From assembly GCA_020445145.1 (NCBI GenBank), contig JAGRHC010000001.1, forward strand, positions 156,313 through 220,312: a stretch of 64,000 nt of DNA. Reading direction: 5' to 3'. This DNA comes from Alphaproteobacteria bacterium (GTDB lineage Bacteria > Pseudomonadota > Alphaproteobacteria > Micavibrionales > Micavibrionaceae). The position numbers and the translations under genes were made by a program. Of this stretch, positions 51,747 through 60,475 are shown one piece after another. Numbering within the stretch: the stretch's first letter is position 1; the number at the start of each line of letters is the position of its first letter. The notes beneath the pieces are model-generated. The model made no database searches. It had not been told where the DNA came from and was given only the letters and a program-made list of their open reading frames with translations.

Positions 51747-53234
51747 TTACATTTTTGCTGAAGCCATCACCGTCACTTTTTCCGACGGGGCCTGACAGAA
51801 ATCGCAATCTTGCTGAGCAGCCCTGTTCGCTTCACGCTGTTCTGCCGTCACTTCCTGCCATTTTGATGGATCTGATTTGTAATCCTGCATTTCGGCCAGC
51901 ATTTGCTGTGCGGGGATCAGGGTGATCGCCTGCCCTTGATTGACCTTGTTAATGTCGTCTATGCCGCTATGCATTGCTGTAATTTCGGTGATCGCCTTAA
52001 TTGATTCATAGTCCTGCGGCATGCCTTCTACGTTTTGGTAGTAGCAATGGGCAATCACTGAAAGGCTTTCCCCTTTTTTAATGGAATATTGCGCCAGACC
52101 GGGATCGGTATCGACCTGAGCATCGCTTGGAGCCAGCGGATCGTCACCGCCCATTGTCAGGATTTCCATTGGCTGGGCCGGTTTTACACCCGAAATGCCG
52201 GACATACTTTCTTCCATCGCGCGGATTTCTGCCTGATGGGCAAGTTTTGCAGGATCTGTTTCCATCGGGGTTGCCGAGGATGCATCATCGAAAGACGCCC
52301 CACTGATATCGGCTGCCCCGAAGTCTACAACACCGGTAATTTTTGTTTCTACTGGCGCTGGCGAGGGTGGTGTTTGCACGGGAGCTGTTGCCACTGGCCC
52401 AGATGCCTCGACCTTGGCGACGACTGCTTGTTGTTCCGGTATAAAAAGTGTCATACCGGGCTTAATGAGGTCCGGGTTTTCAAGGCCGTTTATTGTCGCG
52501 ACCTGATCCCGGAAACCTGCGAACTCAGATGGGGGAACACCACGATTTTGAGCGATTTTCCAAAGTGAATCGCCAGCTTTTACCGTGTAATCATCCGTTT
52601 TCGGTTCGGCCGGAACTTGCGCAACTGTTTCAGGCGCGCTTGTTTCATGCGATGACGCTAATGCTTGCGCTACGCCAGCCCCCAGTTCAGGCTTTGAGCC
52701 TTCCAATTCCCCGCCAGCAGCAACTTCAAGCGTTGCGGCCTGGCCTGCGGCTTCCGGGGATTGAGAAATTTCAATGACTGCGGGCTTTGCCGTCTCGGCT
52801 TCCCATTCGGACCTCCCTGCTGCGGCGCTCAATGTTGCCTCGATATCGGCTTGTGGCTCGGTCACTGTGAGGTCTTGCGCACTGTCTCTAAAGACAACAC
52901 ATGCCAAGCCCTTTTCCGGGGCATTATTTATGCAGTTTGAAATTTCATCCAGACGTGTGGAAAGATCTTTTAGTGCCTGAACTGAAACGTCATCCATAGC
53001 ACCGACCATTTCCTTGGCGGTAAAGTTCTTGTGCTGGATGTCACCATCGACGTGTTTCGTAAACTCCCAAGCCTGTCGATTTAATAAATCGACGACTGCC
53101 GGATTGCGTTCAAGTTTATCCTGAATTTCTGCTCTCAGCCTTGCCTTTTCAATGGCGTCCTGAGCGAGCGCATGCGCGTCTGCTTTGATGTCCGGTTCAA
53201 CCGTTCGACGATTTGCATTTGCGTTAATAGACAT
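51747..53234 (-). CDS. two-LysM-domain protein, cytoplasmic or non-classically exported
   Basis: A 495-residue protein with two LysM domains, at about 215-272 (DDYTVKAGDSLWKIAQNRGV...IKPGMTLFIPE) and 377-440 (AQYSIKKGESLSVIAHCYYQ...NQGQAITLIPA). The first repeat has a conventional LysM; the second is longer. No signal peptide is present: the N-terminus (MSINANANRRTVEPDIKADA) is hydrophilic and helical. Ala/Pro-rich linkers connect the domains, and the C-terminus has a CDFC pair. A peptidoglycan-binding role would require some export route; it could be phage- or injection-related. It converges on mtnP with 10 bases between. Confidence 0.75.
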   Translation of the reverse strand: MSINANANRRTVEPDIKADAHALAQDAIEKARLRAEIQDKLERNPAVVDLLNRQAWEFTKHVDGDIQHKNFTAKEMVGAMDDVSVQALKDLSTRLDEISNCINNAPEKGLACVVFRDSAQDLTVTEPQADIEATLSAAAGRSEWEAETAKPAVIEISQSPEAAGQAATLEVAAGGELEGSKPELGAGVAQALASSHETSAPETVAQVPAEPKTDDYTVKAGDSLWKIAQNRGVPPSEFAGFRDQVATINGLENPDLIKPGMTLFIPEQQAVVAKVEASGPVATAPVQTPPSPAPVETKITGVVDFGAADISGASFDDASSATPMETDPAKLAHQAEIRAMEESMSGISGVKPAQPMEILTMGGDDPLAPSDAQVDTDPGLAQYSIKKGESLSVIAHCYYQNVEGMPQDYESIKAITEITAMHSGIDDINKVNQGQAITLIPAQQMLAEMQDYKSDPSKWQEVTAEQREANRAAQQDCDFCQAPSEKVTVMASAKM

Positions 53235-53357
53235 TTTTCACCCTTTTACGTCTGCGTAAAACTCTGCTTCCCCGCAGATTTTTTATTTATTTTACAGAAA
53301 ATTCTCTTTCATAGATATGGCACACAGGTTCTTCTGGTTATGCAAAGAAAAATCCCC

Positions 53358-54860
53358 TTATTCGAGATTAAACCGGATACCTTGCGCGAGGGGCAGCGCG
53401 CTTCCGTAATTGACGGTTGAGGTCATGCGGCGCATATAGGCTTTCCAGCTATCGGAGCCGCTTTCGCGGCCGCCGCCAGTTTCCTTTTCACCGCCAAACG
53501 CGCCGCCGATTTCTGCGCCGGAGGTGCCGATATTTACATTGGCGATGCCGCAATCGCTGCCGGATTCGGATGTGAAGGTTTCGGCCTCGCGGATGTCGCT
53601 GGTGAAGATGGCGGAGGACAGGCCTTGGGGGACGGCGTTCTGGCGCACGATGGCATCGCTTAAGTCCTTATATTTGAATATATAAAGGATGGGGGCGAAG
53701 GTTTCCTCCTGCACGTTGCTGCCCTTTGGCATTTCGACGATGGCGGGGCGCACGTAATACCCGCTTGGGAATTCATTGCTCAGGACACGGCCGCCACCTG
53801 TAATTTTCCCACCCTCCATCTGCGCATGGTTGAGCGCGTCCTCCATTGCGAGATAAGCCTGCTCGTCGATCAGGGGACCGACCAGCGTTTTGGGGTCCAA
53901 GGGATCGCCGATCGGCAGGCGTTCGTAGGCTTTCTGGAGCGCGGGGACAAGTTTATCGTACACGTCTTCATGCACGAACAGGCGGCGCGTGGTGGTACAG
54001 CGCTGGCCGCAGGTGCCGACCGCACCAAAAGCGATGCCCTGTAGTGCGAGGTCAAGATCGGCGCTCGGGGCGACGATGATCGCGTTGTTGCCGCCGAGTT
54101 CGAGGATACTGCGGCCAAACCTCTTTGCCACGCGCGGTCCAACGGCCCTTCCCATGGCACAGCTTCCGGTGGCGCTGATGAGAGGGACCGAAGCAGAGTC
54201 AACGAGGACTTCGCCGATTTCCTTCTCGCCGATCAGGATTTGCGAGAGGTTTTCCGGGGCGTCAGGTCCAAATTCGGCGCAGGCTTTTTCAAAGAGTTTC
54301 TGGCAGGCGAGCGCGGTCAGCGGGGTTTTCTCGGACGGTTTCCAGATCGTGCTGTCGCCGCAAACCAGCGCGAGGGCGGCGTTCCATGCCCAGACGGCGA
54401 CGGGGAAATTAAAGGCGCTGATGATGCCGACAGGGCCGAGCGGTTGCCAGATTTCACGCATTTTGTGCTGCGGGCGCTCGGAGGCGATGGTGAGGCCGTA
54501 AATCTGACGGCTTAAGCCCACCGCAAAATCGCAGATGTCGATCATTTCCTGCACTTCGCCAAGGCCTTCCTGACGGATTTTACCGCATTCGAGCGTGACC
54601 AGAGCGCCCAGCGCCTCTTTGTTCTCGCGCAGGATGTTGCCGTACAGGCGCACCAGTTCGCCGCGCCTTGGGGCCGGAACGGCGCGCCATGCTTTGAAGG
54701 CTTCAGCGGCAGCGGCGATTTTGCTTTTTGCGCTCGCCGTACTGTCCGTTTTCACGTCGGCCAGATGCGTACCGTCTATGGGTGAAAAGACCTTGAGATT
54801 TCCACCTGTCAGCTCTTTGTCTGTTAATCCAAGTTGCGTAAAAATCTGGTCTTTGTTCAT
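53358..54860 (-). CDS. ALDH7-type aldehyde dehydrogenase (aminoadipate-semialdehyde class)
   Basis: A 500-residue aldehyde dehydrogenase of the antiquitin/ALDH7 class. Cofactor site ISAFNFPVAVWAWNAALALVCGDSTIWKPS, catalytic Glu in ILELGGNNAIIV and nucleophile Cys in GTCGQRCTTTRRLFVHE are diagnostic, as is the C-terminal GTSGAEIGGAFGGEKETGGGRESGSDSWKAYMRR. Members oxidise alpha-aminoadipate semialdehyde in lysine degradation. Together with the glutaryl-CoA dehydrogenase at 8.8 kb it suggests lysine catabolism through aminoadipate. A GGA-containing leader precedes ATG 54860. Confidence 0.88.
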   Translation of the reverse strand: MNKDQIFTQLGLTDKELTGGNLKVFSPIDGTHLADVKTDSTASAKSKIAAAAEAFKAWRAVPAPRRGELVRLYGNILRENKEALGALVTLECGKIRQEGLGEVQEMIDICDFAVGLSRQIYGLTIASERPQHKMREIWQPLGPVGIISAFNFPVAVWAWNAALALVCGDSTIWKPSEKTPLTALACQKLFEKACAEFGPDAPENLSQILIGEKEIGEVLVDSASVPLISATGSCAMGRAVGPRVAKRFGRSILELGGNNAIIVAPSADLDLALQGIAFGAVGTCGQRCTTTRRLFVHEDVYDKLVPALQKAYERLPIGDPLDPKTLVGPLIDEQAYLAMEDALNHAQMEGGKITGGGRVLSNEFPSGYYVRPAIVEMPKGSNVQEETFAPILYIFKYKDLSDAIVRQNAVPQGLSSAIFTSDIREAETFTSESGSDCGIANVNIGTSGAEIGGAFGGEKETGGGRESGSDSWKAYMRRMTSTVNYGSALPLAQGIRFNLE

Positions 54861-55021
54861 GGGCGGGGTCCTTATTGCAGGAAAAGCGTTTTCTTATTTT
54901 AGCGCAAAAATTTCTGTACGCCTACCGCTGAGACTGACTGATTTTCTCTTTCTTTTTGCACTCTCTCCAGCTATAGATTGCATAGGTGGTTGTTCACGTA
55001 CTGTTCTTTTCTTGCGACTTT

Positions 55022-55220
55022 CCAGCCTCTCATGTCTGTAACACAGAAACGGGGCTGGCACTGCTCAAGAGAAAGGATGGTGAGACTATGTGAGTGAGAA
55101 AATCTTTTTTTCGCTTAGAATCAAGATACGGAAGATCGAACTGATCCTCCGTATCTCAAAATCCTAAGTACCACCAAGGAGCCGTTCATTTCTTTGCCGG
55201 AGTGAACGGCTCCGCTTTTT
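55022..55220 (+). ncRNA. small RNA candidate, about 200 nt, with intrinsic terminator
   Basis: In a 556-base gap between divergent genes there is a chain of hairpins on the plus strand: CCAGCC/GGCTGG (55022-55058, inner TCTGT/ACAGA), a long one with arms 55125-55132 and 55148-55155 plus an inner GATC/GATC, and a perfect 11-bp terminator stem. No ORF of note is present. Since the upstream gene is transcribed away, the terminator must serve an independent plus-strand transcript. The 5' end is unknown. Its family is not recognised. Confidence 0.5.
55178..55220 (+). terminator. strong intrinsic terminator of the small RNA candidate
   Basis: GGAGCCGTTCA (55178-55188) pairs exactly with TGAACGGCTCC (55203-55213), and GCTTTTT follows. 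On the other strand no T-run follows, so it acts on plus-strand transcripts. Confidence 0.9.
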
Positions 55221-55308
55221 AGATTATATGCCAGATTTCTTAAGGTAAGGTCAAGGCAAAAGCCTCTTCCCTTTTTCTCACGATTTTGTTATGGTCTTGC
55301 TATCAACA

Positions 55309-55328
55309 GGCGCTTTGCGCCTTTTTTT
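55309..55328 (+). terminator. second intrinsic terminator upstream of uup
   Basis: GGCGC (55309-55313) and GCGCC (55317-55321) around TTT, then seven T. It may insulate uup from the small RNA locus or terminate a further short transcript. Nothing else is visible between 55221 and 55308. Confidence 0.75.
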
Positions 55329-55416
55329 ATTGCCTTGGCCCGCCCCCTGCCCTAAAAAAGGCAAACAAACTGAAGGAAATTCGTTTTTTTAATTTTTTAC
55401 AATATGTTACGTGACC

Positions 55417-57261
55417 ATGAGTGACCTGATTTTAAGTGTTGAAGAGGCCGATGTTCTGATCGGCGGCAAGCCCTTCTTTGAAGAGCTGACGTTCCATATC
55501 CATACGGGGCGCAAAATCGCGCTGGTCGGGAAGAACGGGGCCGGGAAAACAACGCTTATGAATATCATTACGGGGGCGCGGGATATTGACGACGGCAAGC
55601 GCTTTGTCCTGCCCGGCGTGACCACAGGGTATATGCGCCAACATGTCGATCCGACCACACAGAGCGTTATGGATTTCATCTTTGAAGGGATGAGCGCGGA
55701 TACGCCGGAGTGGGACCAGACCTACAAGGTCGAGATGGTGGTGGCGCCGTTGGGACTGGATGTGACTGCTCGTTTGTGCGACCTGTCGGGCGGGCAGCTT
55801 CGGCGCGCGGCGCTGGCGCGGGCGCTTGTCGAGGAGCCGGATATTTTGCTGCTGGACGAGCCGACCAACCATATGGATCTGGAGCTGATCGAGTGGCTGG
55901 AGAATTACCTGCAGGGCTACCGGGGGGCGCTGGTGTGTGTCTCGCACGACCGGGCGTTTCTTGCGAATATTACCGACCGGGTGTTTTGGCTGGACCGCGG
56001 TAAGCTCAAGGTTAGTCCGCGGGGCTTCAAGTATTTCGAGGACTGGTCGCGGGAGATGCTGGAGCAAGAAGGGCGCGCGCTGCACAACCGGGCCAAGCGG
56101 GTCGAGCAGGAGATGGAATGGGCGAACCGCGGCGTCAAGGCGCGGGTGAAGCGCAATGTGCGGCGGATGTCCGAAGCGTATGCGGCCCGCGATGCGCTGG
56201 AGAAAGACCAGAAATCCTACCGCAGGGTGGTCTCCAAGATTGAACTGCCGCCGGTGAGCGCGGAGGAATCTGCCCAGAACGTCGCGGATTTCTTTAATAT
56301 CTGTAAGAGCTATGGCGATAAGGTTATTCTCGATCGCTTCAATATGCGGATCAAGAAGAAGGACAGGATCGGGATTTTGGGGCGCAACGGGGCCGGGAAA
56401 ACAACGTTCCTGCGGATGCTGACGGGGGAAGAAAAGCAAGACTCCGGAAAGATCAAAATGGCCAACAACCTGACCTTCAGCTATTTCGACCAGAACCGCA
56501 CGCAGCTTGATCCGGAAAAAACACTGAAAGATAATTTGTGCCAGACGGGTTCCGATTACATTAATGTGCGCGGGAAACAGCGGCATGTGTGCGGGTATCT
56601 GAAGGATTTCCTGTTTGACCCGGACGATGCGTGGCGCGCGGTTTCGACGCTCTCAGGGGGGCAGAAGAACCGGTTGCTGCTGTCTAAAATTCTGGCTAAT
56701 CCGGGCAGCATGCTGATCCTCGATGAGCCGACGAACGATCTGGACATGGATACGCTCGATATGCTGACCGATATTCTTGTGCAATATGACGGGACGCTGT
56801 TTGTTGTTTCGCACGACCGGGATTTCCTCGACCGCGTTGTGACCAAAACGCTGGCGTTCGAGGGCGACGGGCAAGTTGAAGGGATTGTCGGCGGCTATAG
56901 CGATTATATCGCGTTCAAGAAGGCGCAGGAAAAGGAGAGTGCACCCCCTCCTCCCGAGCGCAATGAGAAATCTTCGAAGCCGCAGCAACAAGCATCCTCT
57001 GTTCCCCCGCAGAATGAAAAACCTGCCGCAAAACTCACCTTCAAGCTCAAGCACGAGTTGGAACAGCTTCCAAAGGCGATTGAGAAACTTGAGAAAGAAG
57101 TCACCGCGCTTGAAGAAGCGATGAGCGATCCAGGGCTTTATATGAACGACCCGGCGGAGTTTGACCGGGTGAGCAAACGTTTACCCAAAGCGCAAGGCGA
57201 ACTGGACGCCGCAGAAATGCGCTGGCTGGAGCTGGAGGAGATGCGGGCGGCGGATGCCTGA
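55417..57261 (+). CDS. uup: ABC-F ATPase Uup
   Basis: A 614-residue ABC-F protein with two ATPase domains and no membrane segments. Walker A motifs GKNGAGKTTL and GRNGAGKTTF, signatures LSGGQLRRAALARAL and LSGGQKNRLLLSKIL, and Walker B stretches LLLDEPTNHMDLELIEWLE and LILDEPTNDLDMDTLD. The C-terminal ~80 residues (LKHELEQLPKAIEKLEKEVTALEEAM) form a coiled coil typical of Uup. ABC-F proteins act on ribosomes and DNA-repair intermediates. A GTG at 55411 is in frame; ATG 55417 is preferred. Confidence 0.93.
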   Translation: MSDLILSVEEADVLIGGKPFFEELTFHIHTGRKIALVGKNGAGKTTLMNIITGARDIDDGKRFVLPGVTTGYMRQHVDPTTQSVMDFIFEGMSADTPEWDQTYKVEMVVAPLGLDVTARLCDLSGGQLRRAALARALVEEPDILLLDEPTNHMDLELIEWLENYLQGYRGALVCVSHDRAFLANITDRVFWLDRGKLKVSPRGFKYFEDWSREMLEQEGRALHNRAKRVEQEMEWANRGVKARVKRNVRRMSEAYAARDALEKDQKSYRRVVSKIELPPVSAEESAQNVADFFNICKSYGDKVILDRFNMRIKKKDRIGILGRNGAGKTTFLRMLTGEEKQDSGKIKMANNLTFSYFDQNRTQLDPEKTLKDNLCQTGSDYINVRGKQRHVCGYLKDFLFDPDDAWRAVSTLSGGQKNRLLLSKILANPGSMLILDEPTNDLDMDTLDMLTDILVQYDGTLFVVSHDRDFLDRVVTKTLAFEGDGQVEGIVGGYSDYIAFKKAQEKESAPPPPERNEKSSKPQQQASSVPPQNEKPAAKLTFKLKHELEQLPKAIEKLEKEVTALEEAMSDPGLYMNDPAEFDRVSKRLPKAQGELDAAEMRWLELEEMRAADA

Positions 57262-57288
57262 CGGGAGGCGTTTTTGGTGGGCAAGCTT

Positions 57289-57666
57289 TTATAGGTATGG
57301 ATCGTGATATCGCTCCCTTCTTGATCTTGATAGCCTTTCGGGTATTTTGGGAGGACCATTCGCTTGTATACTCGCCCGTCCTTGTAACGCCAGCAACATT
57401 CCATGATCAAGCTTGCTCATTACGGCCAGAACATCACCGACGGTTATTGCCGTTTCCCCTTCTCGCTCGTTTATAACCGCCTCAATTTCTTCCTGGATTT
57501 TTCTTACAGGCATCCGAGGACTCCCGGCAGATTTGTTTGCGTTTTTTGCAATGTAGATTCTTGCCAAAGCCTCCACATATATATCCATACAGGCCTGCTT
57601 TGTTTGGTTGTTATCGGCAGTTTTCCATGGATTTCCAAATAAATTAAATTTCTCCAGCTTACCCAT
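57289..57666 (-). CDS. small hypothetical protein A
   Basis: A 125-residue soluble protein (opens MGKLEKFNLFGNPWKTADN), with a probable helix IYVEALARIYIAKNANKSAG and a central ITVGDVLAVMSKLDHGMLLAL. No family was recognised. The pattern 'IYVEA ... Ser/Gly-rich turn ... VGDVL' weakly resembles 'IYIEA ... SARGPSVKG ... VDVSIYILS' of the small protein encoded at 57887-58300, which may be a diverged relative. Its start codon overlaps the stop of a short upstream ORF. Confidence 0.45.
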   Translation of the reverse strand: MGKLEKFNLFGNPWKTADNNQTKQACMDIYVEALARIYIAKNANKSAGSPRMPVRKIQEEIEAVINEREGETAITVGDVLAVMSKLDHGMLLALQGRASIQANGPPKIPERLSRSRRERYHDPYL

Positions 57667-57820
57667 TTTTACATACCCGTTTTATTATGCGTTCATTTTG
57701 GTTGGTTGCAGGACTAACATGGCGGTCCAGATAGGGCGTGGGATCTATTGCTTCTCTTATATCTTCCACCAATTGCCGAAAAAATTCTTTTAGACGCTCC
57801 CTCATGCCCGTTTCTAACAT
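57659..57820 (-). CDS. 53-codon small ORF overlapping hypothetical protein A
   Basis: Runs from ATG 57820 (or the in-frame ATG 57805, 48 residues) and contains RERLKEFFRQLVEDIREAID, a likely amphipathic helix, then NQNERIIKRVCKNG. Its TAA overlaps the start codon of the next gene (ATGGGTAA), an arrangement that suggests coupled translation. AGGTCGGGAA precedes ATG 57820. It is too short to assign a family. Confidence 0.4.
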   Translation of the reverse strand: MLETGMRERLKEFFRQLVEDIREAIDPTPYLDRHVSPATNQNERIIKRVCKNG

Positions 57821-57886
57821 TTCCCGACCTTTCGATTGCCGCTCTTGAAATTACAGCGCGACACTACATTATTTTTATGAAAACCG

Positions 57887-58300
57887 TCAAGGAAATGGGC
57901 CATCTTTCGGACTTCTATTCTTTTCTACCATTTTGGCTATTTCAGCGTCGTATCTGACCTTCGCTCTGTCCTCGATGGCTTCTTTAATCCAATCATTGAG
58001 GCTAAGTATATAAATACTAACATCTACCGGATTATATTTTCCGTCCTTCTTCTGACATTCGGCAAGCAGGAAGGTTTGCATAGTTGGTTCCTGGCGCAAT
58101 CCTTTTACACTGGGGCCTCTCGCACTTTCGGCGATTTGTTTCTTCCTTGCCTCTATATAAATCTCAACGATTTCCGCTTCTTTTTGTTTTTCATCGTCCT
58201 CCAAGAGGCTTTTAAAAAAACCATCTATTGCTTTTCTTTTTCTGTGCGGCTCCAATACCGCAGATATTGCTTTTTCCATAAAACTAATAGCTAGCAGCAT
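57887..58300 (-). CDS. small hypothetical protein B
   Basis: A 137-residue protein opening MLLAISFMEKAISAVLEPHRKRK, from ATG 58300, which has AAGAAGGTGAAC just upstream; an in-frame TTG at 58324 lacks one. It is rich in charged helices (EDDEKQKEAEIVEIYIEARKKQ) and ends KNRSPKDGPFP. No family was recognised. It is codirectional with the overlapping small genes downstream and with the bufferin operon upstream (63 bases between it and the fused enzyme's stop). Confidence 0.45.
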   Translation of the reverse strand: MLLAISFMEKAISAVLEPHRKRKAIDGFFKSLLEDDEKQKEAEIVEIYIEARKKQIAESARGPSVKGLRQEPTMQTFLLAECQKKDGKYNPVDVSIYILSLNDWIKEAIEDRAKVRYDAEIAKMVEKNRSPKDGPFP

Positions 58301-58363
58301 GTTCACCTTCTTTACAATCCGCAAAGAATATAGTGCCTGCTAATCTATGGTTATGTCAACGAT

Positions 58364-60028
58364 TTATGCCACTTTTGCCAGCAACCCGTTGCCCATCCAG
58401 CGGGAGAACCAGTTCTGGACATTGAGGAGGATTTCCTCGTTTTCTTCACTGTTTTCGGGGAGTACAGCGGCGAGGGCTTCTCCAACGGGAAGGCCTGCGA
58501 AGAGGCCGCTCAGGACCATGAACTCACGTTCCTCAAGATCGAGGCGCCAGATTTCGTCCTCGTGGCGGTAGAGGGCCAGATAGCTTGGCGCGGCTTGCGG
58601 CTCTGCCGGGTGGTGCTCGTCCATGACGGCCTGAAAATAGGCATTCACGGGGTAGGAGAACGCAAAGAGTTTCAGGGCCTTGCGAGCCTTCAGGGTTAAA
58701 TCCATGAAGCTTTCCGGGGTCAGGCCTGCGAGATCTTCGAGCGACAAGACCGGGCTTTCGGGTGCATCAAACATGCGGGAGATTTCGGTTTCGAGGACGG
58801 CCAGTTCATGGGCGAAGGGATCCGGGCCGTGTTCCTTTATGAAGGCCGGAAAGCGTTCGCAGTAGCGGGCGGCGTTGTAGCTGGTGGACGGCGTGGCCTC
58901 GATATAGGCGTCCAGTAGTCGCGCGAATTCCTTTTCGCCGAGCCGCTCTCGTAGCGCAGGGTAGTCCTGATGGACGATATCGAACAGGCGCAAGCGGTAG
59001 CCTGTGATGTAAACACCGATCTGCTCTTCGGGGGCGAAATCCGGCTTTGGAACGATGCGCAGGTCCGGTTTCATGGCCTCGCCCTGCCCGCTCAGGATGG
59101 CGCCCTGCATATCCTCCATTTCTTCTGCCAGCGGGGTTACGTGTTCGCTTGGCCTGATATTGTCGCGGAAGGATTTGAAGCTTGGCATTTCGGTTGGACC
59201 TTCCTTGGCGCTTGCCCATTTGCGCGCCTTCTCAAGCTCCTCCATCACGATGGGGAAATCCGGGATATTGTCGTCCCATTCGATCATGGTGCTGACCGGT
59301 CTTCCGGCGCGTTCAATGACGTAGCGGTACATGGTCCAGACTTCGTCGATGACATGGTCGTCATGTGTGTCGACAATATGTGTGCCTTTGTTTGTGTGGC
59401 CTGCCAGATGGATTTGCGCGACGCGGTCTAATGGCATGGCATCGATATAGGTTTTGGGGTCCCAGCGGTGGTTGTAGCAGCTCACGTAGATATTGTTTAC
59501 ATCCAGTAACAGGCCGCAGCCGGATTCGTCTGCCATCGCGGCGATAAAGTCCCATTCGGTCATCGCCGAGCAGGTAAATTCGAGGTAGGTCGAAGGGTTT
59601 TCAAGAACGATCGGGCGCTCCAGAATCTCCTGGACCTGCCTTATCCGGGAGACGATGTGTTTCAGGGCCTCTTCCGTATAGGGGACAGGCAGCAGGTCGT
59701 GGGTGTTTTTGTGCGCGATGCCTGTCCAGCAGAGGTGATCGGAAATCCACGGAGGCTGAACAAAACCGATCAGTTTTTTGAGGCTTTTGAGGTAGTCCGA
59801 GTTGATCGGGTCCAATGTGCCGATCGAGAGCGACACGCCGTGCATCACGACGGGATAGCGCTCCATGATGCTTTCCAGCATCGTTCGCGCGCGGCCTTCG
59901 CTTTCCATGTAGTTTTCCGAGATGATCTCGAACCAATCTATGGGCGGCGCGTGCTCTTCGATATAGGAGAAATGGGCCGGACGAAAGCCCAGCCCAAATC
60001 CCAATTTTGGAAAAACAGGGTTTTCCAT
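58364..60028 (-). CDS. fused MNIO (DUF692, BufB-type) and DUF2063 (BufC-type) protein
   Basis: A 554-residue fusion. Residues ~5-285 are a DUF692 multinuclear non-heme iron oxidative enzyme (MNIO) with metal ligands spread over MHGVSLSIG, ISDHLCWTG, VLENPSTYLEF, GLLLDVNNIYVS, AQIHLAGHT, VDTHDDHV and IEWDDNIP. Residues ~335-554 are DUF2063, the BufC/partner domain (GVYITGYRLRLFDIVHQDYPALRERLGE; ATPSTSYNAARYCERFPAFI). In bufferin systems these are two proteins that convert precursor Cys to thiooxazole-type groups, giving copper-binding peptides. It lies 20 bases after the Cys-rich precursor gene; a GAAGAA site precedes the ATG. Confidence 0.88.
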   Translation of the reverse strand: MENPVFPKLGFGLGFRPAHFSYIEEHAPPIDWFEIISENYMESEGRARTMLESIMERYPVVMHGVSLSIGTLDPINSDYLKSLKKLIGFVQPPWISDHLCWTGIAHKNTHDLLPVPYTEEALKHIVSRIRQVQEILERPIVLENPSTYLEFTCSAMTEWDFIAAMADESGCGLLLDVNNIYVSCYNHRWDPKTYIDAMPLDRVAQIHLAGHTNKGTHIVDTHDDHVIDEVWTMYRYVIERAGRPVSTMIEWDDNIPDFPIVMEELEKARKWASAKEGPTEMPSFKSFRDNIRPSEHVTPLAEEMEDMQGAILSGQGEAMKPDLRIVPKPDFAPEEQIGVYITGYRLRLFDIVHQDYPALRERLGEKEFARLLDAYIEATPSTSYNAARYCERFPAFIKEHGPDPFAHELAVLETEISRMFDAPESPVLSLEDLAGLTPESFMDLTLKARKALKLFAFSYPVNAYFQAVMDEHHPAEPQAAPSYLALYRHEDEIWRLDLEEREFMVLSGLFAGLPVGEALAAVLPENSEENEEILLNVQNWFSRWMGNGLLAKVA

Positions 60029-60048
60029 TTCTTCTTGCTTACATCAAA

Positions 60049-60429
60049 CTAGTCGTTGTAGCGGCTTGACTCGTTGTGACCGGCTTTGCTTGCACAACTG
60101 CTTGCACTCTTGCAGCTGTTTGCAGGCGCCTTGCAGCTGCTTTTTGCTTTACAGCTGTTGGCGTCTTTGCATTGTGCCTTGGCTTTGCAAGATGCTTTGC
60201 CTTCACAGGAATGCTTGGCCTTGCAGGAGCTTTTTTGCGCGCAGCTGGCCGGAGCCGGCTTTACTTCGGATTTGCAGCCGTTTGCGTTGCAGCCGCCGCC
60301 GCTTGGGCCAGCGAAAGCCGGGGCTGCGGAGAATGCACCCATTGCAAGGATCCCTGCGAAGGCCACCGTTGCCAGTTTTTTGTTTACGGTGGTTGTTTTC
60401 TTTTCAGATGTGTTTTGAAGACTCATCAT
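60049..60429 (-). CDS. Cys-rich bufferin-type precursor (RiPP), BufA2-like
   Basis: A 126-residue exported precursor. A Sec signal peptide (KLATVAFAGILAMGAFSAAPAFAG) precedes a mature part of about 85 residues with 11 Cys, mostly spaced C-x5-C in Lys/Ser/Ala-rich repeats such as CKAKHSCEGKASC and CKAKSSC. It matches the low-complexity periplasmic bufferin-type metallophores (BufA2) except that Gly is replaced by Ala in most repeats. The downstream fused MNIO enzyme should modify some Cys. GGGAAAAA precedes the ATG; a sigma-F-type promoter lies 47 bases upstream. Expected role: periplasmic copper buffering. Confidence 0.85.
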   Translation of the reverse strand: MMSLQNTSEKKTTTVNKKLATVAFAGILAMGAFSAAPAFAGPSGGGCNANGCKSEVKPAPASCAQKSSCKAKHSCEGKASCKAKAQCKDANSCKAKSSCKAPANSCKSASSCASKAGHNESSRYND

Positions 60430-60475
60430 TTTTCCCTTTTGTCAGTTTCGTAAGAAAAAGTTAGTACGCTATGAC

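Noticed and set aside
51747..53234. LysM protein as a secreted cell-wall hydrolase.
   Set aside because: It has no signal peptide and no catalytic domain.
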